Shown: in pieces, positions 19,186 through 30,145 of the stretch | Numbering within the stretch: position 1 is the first letter of the stretch | Layout of the letters: the number at the start of each line of letters is the position of its first letter | NCBI RefSeq assembly: GCF_002916655.1 | Contig: NZ_PPSM01000014.1 | Location: forward strand, 722,903 to 786,902 | Reading direction: 5' to 3' | DNA length: 64,000 nucleotides | From: Novosphingobium sp. HII-3 | Lineage (GTDB): Bacteria > Pseudomonadota > Alphaproteobacteria > Sphingomonadales > Sphingomonadaceae | The notes under the pieces: model-generated | What the model was told of the DNA's origin: nothing | The model's input: the letters and a program-made list of their open reading frames with translations, nothing else | The model's database searches: none | Program-made: the position numbers and the translations under genes

Positions 19186-20993
19186 TGTCCGCGCCCGCAT
19201 ACAAGATCATCGACCACACTTACGACACCGTCGTCGTCGGCGCCGGCGGTTCGGGCCTGCGCGCCACCATGGGTTCGGCCGAAGCCGGCCTGAGGACGGC
19301 GTGCATCACCAAAGTGTTCCCGACCCGCTCGCACACCGTGGCGGCGCAGGGCGGCATTGCCGCCAGCCTCAAGAACAACACGCCCGACCACTGGACCTGG
19401 CACATGTACGACACCGTCAAGGGGTCGGACTGGCTGGGTGACCAGGATGCGATCGAGTACATGGTGCGCGAGGCTCCGGCTGCGGTCTACGAACTGGAGC
19501 ACGCAGGCGTGCCCTTCAGCCGCAACGCGGACGGTACGATCTACCAGCGCCCCTTCGGCGGCCACATGCAGAACATGGGCGAAGGCCCGCCGGTACAGCG
19601 TACTTGCGCGGCTGCCGACCGTACCGGCCACGCCATGCTTCATGCGCTGTACCAGCAGTCGCTGAAGTATGCGGCGGACTTCTTCATCGAATACTTCGCG
19701 ATCGACCTGATCATGGAGAACGGGAAGTGCGTCGGCGTGATCGCGCTGTGCATGGACGACGGCACGATCCACCGCTTCCGCGCGCAGGCTGTGGTGCTGG
19801 CCACCGGCGGCTATGGCCGCTGCTACTTCACCGCGACCTCGGCCCATACCTGCACCGGCGACGGCGGCGGCATGGTGCTGCGTGCCGGCCTGCCGCTGCA
19901 GGACATGGAGTTCGTGCAGTTCCATCCGACCGGCATCTACGGCGCCGGCGTCCTCATCACCGAGGGCGCTCGCGGCGAAGGCGGCTACCTGACCAACTCC
20001 GAAGGTGAGCGCTTCATGGAGCGCTATGCACCGTCGGCCAAGGACCTTGCCAGCCGCGACGTTGTCTCGCGCTCGATGGCGATGGAGATCCGCGAAGGCC
20101 GCGGCGTCGGTCCGCACAAGGACCATATCTACCTGCACCTCGATCACATCGATCCCAAGGTTCTGGCGGAGCGCCTGCCCGGCATCACCGAGAGCGGCAA
20201 GATCTTCGCAGGCGTGGACCTCACGCGCCAGCCGCTGCCGGTGGTCCCCACGGTCCACTACAACATGGGCGGCATTCCCACGAACTACCACGGCGAAGTC
20301 ATGACCATCGGTCCTGACGGCAACCCCGAAACGGTCGTTCCGGGTCTCTTCGCAGTGGGCGAGGCGGCCTGCGTCTCGGTCCACGGAGCGAACCGTCTGG
20401 GCTCGAACTCGCTGATCGATCTCGTGGTGTTCGGCCGTGCTACCGGCCACCGCCTCAAGGAACTGCTGACGCCCGAAGCCAAGCAGCCGGAACTGCCGAA
20501 GGACTCGGCAGACCTGGCCCTTACGCGCCTCGACCACTTCCGTCACGCCAAGGGCGGTTCCTCCACGGCGGAAATCCGCACCGAGATGCAGCGCACCATG
20601 TCGCTGCACGCGGCGGTGTTCCGCACCGACGAGCTGATGGTCGAAGGCAAGGAAAAGCTTGCGCAGACTTATCAGCGGATGAACGATATCAGCGTCAGCG
20701 ACCGTGGCCTGATCTGGAACTCCGACCTCGTCGAGACGATGGAGCTGGACAACCTGATCTCGCAGGCGACCGTGACGCTTCATAGCGCACAGAACCGCAA
20801 GGAAAGCCGCGGCGCACACGCGCATGAGGACTTCCCGAACCGGGACGATGCGGAGTGGATGAAGCACACCGCAACTTGGTTCAACGGCTGGGGCGGCAAG
20901 GGCGGCGAGGTCCGCATCGACTACCGTCCGGTCCACGAATACACGCTCACGGACGATGTCGAGTACATCAAGCCCAAGGCACGCGTGTACTGA
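19185..20993 (+). CDS. sdhA: Succinate dehydrogenase flavoprotein subunit
   Basis: 602-aa FAD subunit that oxidises succinate to fumarate in the TCA cycle. N-terminal FAD loop [15 protein letters not shown], then [14 protein letters not shown] with the flavin-linked His, [21 protein letters not shown], and the active-site region [13 protein letters not shown] / [11 protein letters not shown]-terminus [17 protein letters not shown] is typical. It is the last gene of the operon: a strong terminator follows at once, and no sdhB occurs in the window. Confidence 0.97.
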   Translation: MSAPAYKIIDHTYDTVVVGAGGSGLRATMGSAEAGLRTACITKVFPTRSHTVAAQGGIAASLKNNTPDHWTWHMYDTVKGSDWLGDQDAIEYMVREAPAAVYELEHAGVPFSRNADGTIYQRPFGGHMQNMGEGPPVQRTCAAADRTGHAMLHALYQQSLKYAADFFIEYFAIDLIMENGKCVGVIALCMDDGTIHRFRAQAVVLATGGYGRCYFTATSAHTCTGDGGGMVLRAGLPLQDMEFVQFHPTGIYGAGVLITEGARGEGGYLTNSEGERFMERYAPSAKDLASRDVVSRSMAMEIREGRGVGPHKDHIYLHLDHIDPKVLAERLPGITESGKIFAGVDLTRQPLPVVPTVHYNMGGIPTNYHGEVMTIGPDGNPETVVPGLFAVGEAACVSVHGANRLGSNSLIDLVVFGRATGHRLKELLTPEAKQPELPKDSADLALTRLDHFRHAKGGSSTAEIRTEMQRTMSLHAAVFRTDELMVEGKEKLAQTYQRMNDISVSDRGLIWNSDLVETMELDNLISQATVTLHSAQNRKESRGAHAHEDFPNRDDAEWMKHTATWFNGWGGKGGEVRIDYRPVHEYTLTDDVEYIKPKARVY

Positions 20994-21027
20994 TACGGCA
21001 TTTCGCCGCATTGCGGTGAACGAGAGG

Positions 21028-21064
21028 AGGGCGGCGTAGCGGCAAGGCTACGCCGCCCTTTTTC
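21028..21064 (+). terminator. Intrinsic terminator after sdhA
   Basis: AGGGCGGCGTAGC (21028-21040) pairs perfectly with GCTACGCCGCCCT (21047-21059), loop GGCAAG, followed by a T-run. It closes the sdhCDA operon 35 bases after the stop. Confidence 0.92.
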
Positions 21065-21141
21065 CTTTTTTTGGCTGAACGGACCGGGAGCGGGCAACTT
21101 CCAGATGGCTCGGGCATTGGGTTGTCCAGAAAGGACCGGTC

Positions 21142-21729
21142 ATGGAACGCACCGAACCAGATCCGCTGCTCACTCCAGACGTGGGGCATGATCCCGTCGT
21201 CCGCCAGATCGAGAGGACGCCCGGCAGTTCGTGGGGCTGGGTGATGGCCTATGGTCTGCTGCTCCTGCTGGTGGCGCTGATCGTCCTTGTGAACCCGCTG
21301 GTGTCGGGCGTCGCGACAGGGCTGCTTCTGGGTATCGCGCTGGTGGTTTGCGGCGTGGCGGCTTTGGCCGCTGGCTGGACCGCCCTGTCCAGGCGCGCCC
21401 GATGGACAGAGCTGCTGCTGGGCATTCTCGCTCTTCTCGCGGGGGTATTTGCAATTGCGAACCCGGTGGCCGGGGCACTTTCACTCGTCGTCGCGATCGG
21501 CTTCTGGCTGATCCTGTCGGGCGTGTTCCAGATTGCCTTCGCCGTTCGCGTGCGGGAGGATCGCGGTTGGCGGCTTCTGCTTGGCGGTCTGGACGTTGTG
21601 CTGGGGTTCATTCTCCTGCTCTCCGGCGCCTGGGTCGGCCTTGCTTTTCTAGCGACCTTGGTGGCGATCAGCTTCATCGTGCGCGGGGTATTCCTCATCC
21701 AGCTGGCGCTTGCCCTCCGCAAAGCCTGA
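21142..21729 (+). CDS. HdeD-like membrane protein (DUF308)
   Basis: 195-aa inner-membrane protein with about six hydrophobic helices in three DUF308 repeats (WGWVMAYGLLLLLVALIVLV, LLLGILALLAGVFAIANPV, GGLDVVLGFILLLSGAWVG). AAGGACC precedes the ATG. The family includes E. coli HdeD (acid resistance), but most members have no proven function. It lies directly upstream of the BlaI/BlaR1-like pair and is probably a separate unit, since the BlaI-type operator is between them. Confidence 0.8.
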   Translation: MERTEPDPLLTPDVGHDPVVRQIERTPGSSWGWVMAYGLLLLLVALIVLVNPLVSGVATGLLLGIALVVCGVAALAAGWTALSRRARWTELLLGILALLAGVFAIANPVAGALSLVVAIGFWLILSGVFQIAFAVRVREDRGWRLLLGGLDVVLGFILLLSGAWVGLAFLATLVAISFIVRGVFLIQLALALRKA

Positions 21730-21756
21730 CCAACCATTCATCTGCCGTTCACAATT

Positions 21757-21780
21757 ACAGATGTAGTCGATTACATCTGT
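21757..21780 (+). promoter_or_regulatory. BlaI/MecI-type operator
   Basis: ACAGATGTA (21757-21765) and TACATCTGT (21772-21780) form a perfect 9-bp inverted repeat with a six-base spacer. Each arm is itself a TACAnnTGT(A/C) half-dyad, the known BlaI/MecI core. It lies 18 bases upstream of the blaI-like GTG, so autoregulation is expected. Confidence 0.75.
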
Positions 21781-21797
21781 CAACATTGGAGCGGTGC

Positions 21798-22178
21798 GTG
21801 GACGCAGAGTTGCCCGAGCGGATTTCCGAAGCCGAACACGCGGTGATGGAGGCGCTTTGGGATGAAAGTCCCCTTACGGCCCAGGATGTCTGCAAGCGGG
21901 TCTGCGAGACCCGGGACTGGAGCCTGCCAACTGTCAAGACGCTGCTCTCGCGTCTGGTGGCGAAGCGGGCGCTCGACACCGAGGCTGATGGCAAGCGGTT
22001 CCTGTACACGCCGCGCATCCGGCGCGCGGATTATGTAGGCGCGGAAAGCCGCCGTCTCGTCGATCGCCTGTTCGGCGGACGAGCAGCGCCTCTGTTTGCA
22101 CACCTCGCCGAGAGCGAGGCTCTTACGGACGACGACATAGCTGAAATCGAAGCCCTTCTGAGGGAGCTGAAGTCATGA
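21798..22178 (+). CDS. BlaI/MecI/CopY-family transcriptional repressor
   Basis: 126-aa winged-helix repressor. Start GTG 21798 has GGAG six bases upstream. Motifs: ISEAEHAVMEALWDESPLTAQDVC, then SLPTVKTLLSRLVAKRAL (recognition helix), then DGKRFLYTPRI, and an acidic C-terminal dimerisation helix ending DDDIAEIEALLRELKS. Its TGA overlaps the ATG of the BlaR1-like gene (ATGA). In the family, the membrane protease partner triggers cleavage of the repressor. The operator upstream has the matching TACAnnTGTA core. Confidence 0.9.
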   Translation: MDAELPERISEAEHAVMEALWDESPLTAQDVCKRVCETRDWSLPTVKTLLSRLVAKRALDTEADGKRFLYTPRIRRADYVGAESRRLVDRLFGGRAAPLFAHLAESEALTDDDIAEIEALLRELKS

Positions 22179-23923
22179 TCGATTGGCTTACCGATACGCT
22201 CGTCGCGACGGGTGTGCTCATGGGTCTGGTACTGGCTGTCCGGCGACCGGTCGTGCGGTGGTTCGGGCCGGGCGCGGCCTACGCCCTCTGGGCCTTGCCG
22301 ATGATACGGCTTGTCATCCCGCCCCTGGTGGTGCGCCCGGAATTCGTTCCGCATTTCGACCTTGCGCTCGATACTGTCGAGGTGGGGCGGGGCGGCGGGC
22401 CGGAGGGGGAGGTTTCGTCTGTGGCAGGAACGCTGCCTATGACGGGCACACTGGCTGAGGGCATTGCCACACCCGTCGCAGAGCCCTCGTTCTGGTCTCA
22501 GGTGGACTTCGGCGCCATCGTCGCCGGTGTCTGGCTGAGCGGTGCTGCAGCCTTCATCATCTGGCGGGCTTTGACCTATCGCGGAATGCGCCGCGATCTG
22601 CTGGAAGGCGCGAAGCTGGTCGCCCGGGCCGACGCTGTCCGCATCGTCGAGACGCCGGCGGTGCGTGCGCCGCTCGCGTTCGGCATATTCGACAAGGTCA
22701 TCGTGCTTCCGCAAGGCTTCCTCGCCGACGCCGACTGCGAAATATCGGATTTCGTCATCGCGCACGAGTTGGAGCACCACAAGGGCAATGACCTGCTTGC
22801 CCTCATACTCATGCAGCCGCTGTTCGCGCTGCACTGGTTCAATCCCCTTGGCTGGTCGGCCTGGCGAGCCGTTCGCGCGGACCAGGAGGCGTTCTGCGAT
22901 TCACGCGTGATGCTTGGTCGCAGTCGGGCGGAGAAGGCGCGTTACGGCCGCCTGATTGCTTCCATGACAGGCGATGCCCGGTTGAGCCTGGCTGCACCTA
23001 TGGCGGGGCCGCTGTCATCGGGGAAGCCGATCATCCAGCGCCTGAAGGCGCTCGCCGCCAAGGAAGTCCCGATGACGCGGCGCATTCTCGGCCGCAGCCT
23101 CTTCGCGGCCGCCGTCATCGGGGTGCCGGCAACCGCGACTGTCAGCGAGGCGGAAGCGGAGGATCCGGGACTGGCCATGGGCGCTCGCTTCAGTTCGGAC
23201 GCTGACCCGGCCGTCGCCGCTCCCGACGCGACGATGCCCGCTCGCGAGGCCGGAGCGATCCCTACGGGAGAGGCCGTTGCTGCGCCGCAATCCGTACCGC
23301 CCGTCGTGCCGGAGCTTCCGCGGCACTACCGTGCGAACGGCGTTCCCGTGGCCCCTGTTCCTCCGCTGCCTCCTGTTCCTCCTGTTCCTCCTGTTCCTCC
23401 GGTTCCTCCTGTGCCGCCTGTTCCGGCCGCGCGAGGCATCCACATGGAGGCCGAGGCATCGCTGAAAGCGGCGCGCATGGCCGGGGAGCAGCAGGAACAA
23501 GCCCAGCGGCAGGCCACGGCCGCACTGAGGCGCGCGTCCCATTCGCTCGACTATGCCTTAAAGGCGCAAGGTTACGCTCTGCAAGCTCGGGCGCGAGCGC
23601 CGCGCGTCGAGGAAACCGTTTCGGCTGACGGCAGGAAGCGCTCCCTCAGCATCGTCCAGCAGGATGGCGGCCGGACCCTCCACAGGACGATGGTCGTGGA
23701 TGAGGATTGCCCCGCCGACGGCGCCCGGCATACGCACACCCCATCACCTAACAGGAATGAGATGATCATCTGCACAGGTGAGCCGAAGGCCGCCCGGGTG
23801 GCTGTCCTTCAGGGCCTGCGCCTTGCCCGTGCCTCCATCGCTGCAGACAGGGCGCTCGCCTCAACCATACGGGCGGAAATCGTGGCCGATCTGGATAAGG
23901 AACTGGCGGAAGCCAGGCGCTGA
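22175..23923 (+). CDS. BlaR1/MecR1-like M56 membrane metallopeptidase
   Basis: 582 aa. The N-terminal hydrophobic segments and the zinc motif AHELEHHKGND (HELEH at about 197-201) define the M56 protease domain; LFALHWFNPLGW and RADQEAFCDSRVM are family features. After a transmembrane segment at about 310-325 the C-terminus is not a penicillin-binding sensor. It has an Ala/Pro-rich linker, a PVPPVPP tract at about residues 394-417 and an Ala/Gln-rich helical region ending in a small domain (ETVSADGRKRSLSIV...). Co-translated with the BlaI-like repressor. The signal it senses is unknown and need not be a beta-lactam. Confidence 0.85.
   Translation: MIDWLTDTLVATGVLMGLVLAVRRPVVRWFGPGAAYALWALPMIRLVIPPLVVRPEFVPHFDLALDTVEVGRGGGPEGEVSSVAGTLPMTGTLAEGIATPVAEPSFWSQVDFGAIVAGVWLSGAAAFIIWRALTYRGMRRDLLEGAKLVARADAVRIVETPAVRAPLAFGIFDKVIVLPQGFLADADCEISDFVIAHELEHHKGNDLLALILMQPLFALHWFNPLGWSAWRAVRADQEAFCDSRVMLGRSRAEKARYGRLIASMTGDARLSLAAPMAGPLSSGKPIIQRLKALAAKEVPMTRRILGRSLFAAAVIGVPATATVSEAEAEDPGLAMGARFSSDADPAVAAPDATMPAREAGAIPTGEAVAAPQSVPPVVPELPRHYRANGVPVAPVPPLPPVPPVPPVPPVPPVPPVPAARGIHMEAEASLKAARMAGEQQEQAQRQATAALRRASHSLDYALKAQGYALQARARAPRVEETVSADGRKRSLSIVQQDGGRTLHRTMVVDEDCPADGARHTHTPSPNRNEMIICTGEPKAARVAVLQGLRLARASIAADRALASTIRAEIVADLDKELAEARR
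23354..23423 (+). repeat. Tandem 9-bp repeats encoding Val-Pro-Pro
   Basis: CCTGTTCCT units recur in tandem, some diverged (CCGGTTCCT, CCTGTGCCG), encoding a (V-P-P)n stretch in the BlaR1-like protein. Such a tract is prone to in-frame slippage and would form a stiff periplasmic linker. Confidence 0.8.
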
Positions 23924-23982
23924 CGTCGGGGAGCCCGGGATGAGCCCTCCCGCGTTAGCAAAATGACGGACCGCCAAGGGAA

Positions 23983-24618
23983 TCAGTTTTTGGGCGCGGG
24001 TTGCTTCGCCTCCGGTTCCGACTTGTACGCGATCTCATCTCCGGACGCGGTTTTCTTGCGTGACTTGGATTTCGTTTCCGCTGCCTTCATCTCAGTCAGC
24101 CGCGCCTGAACAACGCTGGCGGGTGCGGGGGATGCCGGGTATCTGCACCCCATCGTCTTCCCAACGCCTTTAAGGAAGCCCCGGCGCGTCAGGCCGGCCT
24201 GGATTGCCGCATTCACCTTGCGGTCCTGGGCATTGGCACCTGAGACTTCGCGTATCAGCCCCCGGAATGGAATGAACGACGCGACTACCCACTTGCCGAC
24301 GCGGCCGGCGCTGATGCGGTCCCGCTCGCTGGCGGGAAGATCGATGTCGGGGCCGAGAATCTCGTCGAGTTCCTGAATGGCCCCGGCGATCTGCCTGCAT
24401 TTGCCAAGCCCCTCCAGCGAATAAGGCTCGGTCGAGGCCTTGATCAGCAGCGGCGGTATCTCATCGTCGCGGCCTACGTTGAGGTCCGTGATCGGCGTCT
24501 TGGCCACATCCATGGCGTCCGGGTCGCGCGAAGTGATCGGCTTGTCGTCCTGACTGGCCATGGCCGGCGTGATCATCATTCCGGCCACCACGGCAGCGCT
24601 TAGCCATCTGCGGCTCAT
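23983..24618 (-). CDS. Exported protein of unknown function
   Basis: 211 aa. AAGGAG precedes ATG 24618. Signal peptide MSRRWLSAAVVAGMMITPAMA with an AxA-type cleavage site. The mature part is mixed: a central helical stretch (CRQIAGAIQELDEILGPDIDLPASERDR), then GRVGKWVVASFIPFRGLIREV, which may be amphipathic or membrane-associated, and a Lys/Glu-rich disordered tail. Two Cys (CRQIAG, MGCRYP) could form a disulfide. I do not recognise the family; similar proteins appear to be common in sphingomonads. Single-gene unit, convergent with the BlaR1-like gene. Confidence 0.65.
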   Translation of the reverse strand: MSRRWLSAAVVAGMMITPAMASQDDKPITSRDPDAMDVAKTPITDLNVGRDDEIPPLLIKASTEPYSLEGLGKCRQIAGAIQELDEILGPDIDLPASERDRISAGRVGKWVVASFIPFRGLIREVSGANAQDRKVNAAIQAGLTRRGFLKGVGKTMGCRYPASPAPASVVQARLTEMKAAETKSKSRKKTASGDEIAYKSEPEAKQPAPKN

Positions 24619-24666
24619 TCCCTGTTCTCCTTCGGAAGCCGAAGACTACGGCTTCAATATCCTGTG

Positions 24667-25539
24667 TTACTGTCTTGAAAACGTGTCACAAGCATCCTCG
24701 TTCCCAGTGTCCAGGCCCCGCTTCAGCCAGCGCATCCGCTCGGCACTGGATCCGTGCGTGAAGCTCTCCGGATTGACGGCCTGACCCGCGCCTCGCATCA
24801 GCGCATCGTCCCCGATGGCGCTTGCGGCGGTCAGGCCTTCTTCCATGTCCCCGGGTTCGATGAGATCGCGGTTTCGCCCCGCCCAGACGCCGGCATAGCA
24901 GTCCGCCTGCAACTCCATGCTGACCTGCAGCGCATTCTCCTGAGCGGGGTTCTGACGTTGTGCCTGCCGCACCTGCTGGTTTACGCCGGTGATATGCTGC
25001 ACATGATGTCCGTATTCATGTGCGATGACGTAGTAGCGGGCGAAGTCTCCCTTGGCGCCCAGCTGCTGTTCAAGCTGGTCGTAGAAGCTGACGTCGATGT
25101 AGATACCCTGGTCGGCGGGGCAGTAGAACGGTCCCATCGCGCTCTGCGCAGCCCCGCAGCCGCTGCGCGTCCCGCCGGTGTAGAAGGTCAGGGTGGGCTG
25201 CTCGAAGGGGATGTTCGCCTTCTGGAACAGCGGTTGCCAGGTGCGGTTCAACGAACTCAGCGCATTGCAGGCTTCAAGGGAATAGGCATTCGAGCGGCAG
25301 ATCTCGCTTGCGGAGCGGTTGGCGGTCTCCTGCGGCGTCGTCGCCGGGCCTTGCTGCTGCTGGACGCTTTCAATCGTGCCGAGCATCTGTCCCGGGTCCA
25401 CGCCGAAGACAAGGGCGCCGATGAGCACGATGATGAGCGTCCCGCATCCCAGCTTTCCGCCGCCGACCAGCGGGAATCCCCCGCTGCGGCCGCCTTCGGT
25501 GACGCGGATGCTGTCGGGATCGAAATCGTCTAGCCGCAT
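24667..25539 (-). CDS. YpfJ-family zinc metallopeptidase
   Basis: 290 aa. An N-terminal basic/Gly-rich region and one transmembrane anchor (GCGTLIIVLIGALVFGVD, about 32-48) precede a periplasmic putative neutral zinc metallopeptidase domain (PF04228). The HEYGHH zinc motif lies in YYVIAHEYGHHVQHITG, with the downstream ELQADCYAGVWA glutamate. FYCPADQGIYIDVSFYDQL is characteristic. A substrate is not known for the family. It is divergent from the M28 peptidase gene. Confidence 0.88.
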   Translation of the reverse strand: MRLDDFDPDSIRVTEGGRSGGFPLVGGGKLGCGTLIIVLIGALVFGVDPGQMLGTIESVQQQQGPATTPQETANRSASEICRSNAYSLEACNALSSLNRTWQPLFQKANIPFEQPTLTFYTGGTRSGCGAAQSAMGPFYCPADQGIYIDVSFYDQLEQQLGAKGDFARYYVIAHEYGHHVQHITGVNQQVRQAQRQNPAQENALQVSMELQADCYAGVWAGRNRDLIEPGDMEEGLTAASAIGDDALMRGAGQAVNPESFTHGSSAERMRWLKRGLDTGNEDACDTFSRQ

Positions 25540-25744
25540 GCTGGTGCTATCCTCTTCTGGTGCGGGAGCCCGGCATGTTCCCGTCCGAGGATCAATTCTT
25601 CAGCCATGAACCTGTTCCTTGAAGACGGGCGGTGTGGCCACCATGCTTCAGGTTGAGTGCAAACGGGAAAAATGCTGCGGTCGGTCCTTGGAGGAGGCGA
25701 TTTTTGCAACCGCGGCGGGATTCGTGTCGTATAGGGCCAAAGCG

Positions 25745-27259
25745 ATGAACCGGGCGATCAGGGCAGCAGGGGACAAGGTGTGGAGAGCGGGCGTTTGCGC
25801 CGCGCTTGCCCTTGCCGTCGCCGTGCCCGTTCCCGCGACGAGCGCCAGCAGAGGCGATCGAGAGATCGAGGACCGCCTTCGATCCCACATCCAGATCCTG
25901 GCGAGTGACGAATACGGGGGCCGTGAGCCGGGCACCGACGGCGAGGCCAAGACGCTGCGATACCTGGCACGACAATGGTTCGACATCGGCCTCGTGTCCG
26001 GGACGAATGATCCCGGGAATGAGTGGTTCGCACCTGTCATGATCGTTGCGCATCAACCCGGGAAAGGCACGGCGCAGTTCTTCCGCAAAGGCTACCGCAC
26101 CACGCTGGCGCCTGCCGATGTCCTCGTTTTTACCTCCGGCCGGCGGGCCCTGGTGCGCAGCGCGCCTCTGCTGTTCGTGGGGCGCGCCCGAAACCGTGAT
26201 TTCACCCGAACCGAGCTTGCCGGGCGCATTGCCGTGCTGCTCGAAGGCGATACGCCCGACAGCGTACGGCAGAACGATCTTCTCGCGATGGGAGCGTCTG
26301 CCGTGCTCACGGTGCTCGATGGCGAACGAACGCTCGATCAGGTGGCGAGCCGTCGCCGCCAGTCCGGCTATGCTCTTTCGGACGAATCGCTTGGAGGCGA
26401 TCTGGAGGCGTTTGTCGGGCGAGCGACGATGGAGACGCTGCTGAAGGGCACCGCGCACTCGCTCGACGCGCTTGAGCAGGCCGCTGACCGGGATGATTTC
26501 GCGCCGATGGTCCTCGATCTGACCGCGACCCTCGAGGCGCGGACGGATGAGACGACAATTCGCACGCACAACCTGATCGGCAAGCTGCCGGGCCGCAACA
26601 AGCAGGCCGGCGCTGTGCTCTTCGTCGCGCACTGGGATCATTTCGGGAGGTGTGGCGCCGGCGATGCGAAGGACGCGATCTGCAATGGCGCCATAGACAA
26701 CGCCAGTGGTGTGGCGGCGCTTACGGAAGTGGCGCGGCGGCTTTCCCGGGGCGGCCAGATGGACCGGGACGTGTACTTCCTTGCGACGACGGCCGAGGAA
26801 CTCGGGCTGCTGGGCGCTCACGCATTCGCCGACAATCCTCCGATACCGCTGGAAAGGATCGTCGCCGCCTTCAACATCGATTCGGTGGCCATCGCTCCGA
26901 AAAAGACGCCGTTCGCCATCGTCGGCAGGGGAATGACGACGCTCGACAAGGATATCGCGCGCGTGGCCAAGGCCGAAGGTTTCAGCCTGAGCGACAGCAA
27001 CGCGGCGAACGAATACGTCAAACGGCAGGATGGATGGGCCTTGTTGCAGCACGACGTACCGACGGTCATGGTGACGACCGCTTACGGTGAGATCGCGCGC
27101 ATGCGGGCATTCTTCGATGGCGATTACCATCGACCGAGCGATGACCTGTCCCATCCTCTCGAACTCGGCGGGGCTACCGAGGACGTGAAGATGCTCACGG
27201 CCCTCGGCCGGTGGTTTGCCAACACCCGCCGCTTTCCCGAAACACCAGCGCAACGCTGA
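25745..27259 (+). CDS. M28-family zinc aminopeptidase, exported
   Basis: 504 aa from ATG 25745, which begins a signal-peptide-like sequence (MNRAIRAAGDKVWRAGVCAALALAVAVPVPATSA); the frame is open further upstream to TTG 25619. The RLRSHIQILASDEYGGREPGTDGE start of the mature region is typical of this M28 subgroup. A PA-like inserted domain fills about 100-270, and the catalytic part has HNLIGKLPG, AHWDHFG (zinc His/Asp), NGAIDNASGVAAL, TAEELGLLGA (catalytic Glu-Glu) and the late zinc His in DYHRPSDD. Predicted periplasmic peptide or amino-acyl hydrolase. Confidence 0.88.
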   Translation: MNRAIRAAGDKVWRAGVCAALALAVAVPVPATSASRGDREIEDRLRSHIQILASDEYGGREPGTDGEAKTLRYLARQWFDIGLVSGTNDPGNEWFAPVMIVAHQPGKGTAQFFRKGYRTTLAPADVLVFTSGRRALVRSAPLLFVGRARNRDFTRTELAGRIAVLLEGDTPDSVRQNDLLAMGASAVLTVLDGERTLDQVASRRRQSGYALSDESLGGDLEAFVGRATMETLLKGTAHSLDALEQAADRDDFAPMVLDLTATLEARTDETTIRTHNLIGKLPGRNKQAGAVLFVAHWDHFGRCGAGDAKDAICNGAIDNASGVAALTEVARRLSRGGQMDRDVYFLATTAEELGLLGAHAFADNPPIPLERIVAAFNIDSVAIAPKKTPFAIVGRGMTTLDKDIARVAKAEGFSLSDSNAANEYVKRQDGWALLQHDVPTVMVTTAYGEIARMRAFFDGDYHRPSDDLSHPLELGGATEDVKMLTALGRWFANTRRFPETPAQR

Positions 27260-27427
27260 GCCGCGAGGGCGCAGCCGACGCTCGGCAACTTCCGCGCCCC
27301 GTCTCTGGCGTGTAGCCGGCAGGCCTTTTTCCGGACCGGAAGTTGCGGAACCTTGAAATTCCGTGCCAACTACCCCTAGCGGTAACCGGCCCCTTTGTTT
27401 ACATGGGCCGCCACGATTCTCCCTTGA

Positions 27428-28903
<1,476 letters not shown>

Positions 28904-28923
28904 GCGGCTGAGGCACACGGGCG

Positions 28924-30096
28924 ATGACCCCCGCCGCCCGCGTCCAGGCTGCCATCGAGGTCCTCGACCTCGTCATCGAAGCTGCACGCTCGAACGGGGC
29001 ACCTGCCGACCGCCTGATCGCGGAGTGGTTCCGGGCGCGTCGCTGGGCGGGGAGTGGCGACCGGCGCGCGGTGCGCGAACTCGCCTATCGCGCCATTCGC
29101 GCCTGCGGCGAAATCCCTGTGACCGGCCGGGCGGCAATGGTGCGTCTGGCTGCTCTGGACGAGCAGGTGGCGGCCTTGTTCGACGGCTCGCGGCATGGAC
29201 CGGCACCGATCCGGGACGACGAACCGGTCGCCCCATCCGGCGTGGCACCGGCATGGCTGGTGCGGCGGCTCGCCGATAGCGGCCTCGAGGACGAGGAGGC
29301 TGCAGCGCTGCTGGACCGTGCGCCTCTGGATATCCGCCTGAACACCTTGAAGGCGGGCGCGCAGCCCTTGCCCGAAGGCGGCGAGAAGACAGTGGCCGCC
29401 AATGGCTGGCGCTATCCGCCAGAAAACCGAATCGAGCCTTCCCGCGCCTATCTCGAAGGTGTGATCGAAGTGCAGGACACAGGCTCCCAGCTGACGTGCG
29501 AGGTCGTCGGCGCGCGTCCCGGCGAGACGGTCGTCGACTTGTGCGCCGGTGCCGGAGGCAAGACCCTCGCGCTTGCCGCCGCCATGGAGAACCAGGGCCG
29601 ACTGATCGCCTGCGATGCCGATCGGGCGCGGCTGTCCCGCCTCGCGCCGCGTGCCGAGCGGGCGGGGGCGCGCAACATCGAGACGATCCTGCTGGACGCC
29701 AACCGCGAGTTGGAGGCGCTGCAGCCATTTCTCGGCGCCGCGGACGCCGTGCTGGTCGATGCGCCCTGTTCCGGAACGGGCACTTGGCGCCGCAACCCGG
29801 AAGCACGCTGGCGGCTGACCGAAAAGCAGCTTGAACGATACGTGGCGATCCAGTCCCGCCTCCTCGACGTGGCGGCGGGACTGGTGAAACCGCGTGGGAG
29901 ACTGGTGTTTGTGACCTGCTCGCTGCTGGATGCAGAAGGGGCGGATCAGGCTGCAGGCTTCCTGATGAGGCATCCCGGCTGGGAAGTGGACCGACCAGGG
30001 CTGCCTGTCGGCGTTGCACGCGGAGACGGCGTCCGCCTCTCGCCATGGCGCGATGGCACTGACGGCTTTTTCGTCGCGCGCTTCTCCCGTCTGTGA
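28924..30096 (+). CDS. RsmB-family rRNA (cytosine-C5) methyltransferase
   Basis: 390 aa. SAM-dependent RNA m5C methyltransferase of the NOL1/NOP2/Sun family. An N-terminal NusB-like helical part precedes the Rossmann domain: VVDLCAGAGGKTLALAAAM (SAM motif, about 200), DADRARLSRL, VDAPCSGTGTWRRNP (catalytic-assist Cys at about 282) and FVTCSLLDAEG (nucleophile Cys at about 330). The domain ends DGFFVARFSRL. Position 20 bases after guaB suggests one transcript. The exact RNA target (16S C967 versus others) is inferred from family only. Confidence 0.9.
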   Translation: MTPAARVQAAIEVLDLVIEAARSNGAPADRLIAEWFRARRWAGSGDRRAVRELAYRAIRACGEIPVTGRAAMVRLAALDEQVAALFDGSRHGPAPIRDDEPVAPSGVAPAWLVRRLADSGLEDEEAAALLDRAPLDIRLNTLKAGAQPLPEGGEKTVAANGWRYPPENRIEPSRAYLEGVIEVQDTGSQLTCEVVGARPGETVVDLCAGAGGKTLALAAAMENQGRLIACDADRARLSRLAPRAERAGARNIETILLDANRELEALQPFLGAADAVLVDAPCSGTGTWRRNPEARWRLTEKQLERYVAIQSRLLDVAAGLVKPRGRLVFVTCSLLDAEGADQAAGFLMRHPGWEVDRPGLPVGVARGDGVRLSPWRDGTDGFFVARFSRL

Positions 30097-30145
30097 TAGC
30101 GCTTCGGCCATGATGAGGACGAATACCTCGGCCAAGGACCTGGTG

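Noticed and set aside
19176..21011. A 611-codon open frame antisense to sdhA
   Set aside because: Explained by GC-biased codon use in sdhA; no ribosome site and no protein-like motifs.
17350..22178. Regulation of the metallo-beta-lactamase by the BlaI-like repressor 3.5 kb away
   Set aside because: No TACAnnTGTA site occurs in the gene's upstream region, and the repressor operon has its own operator.
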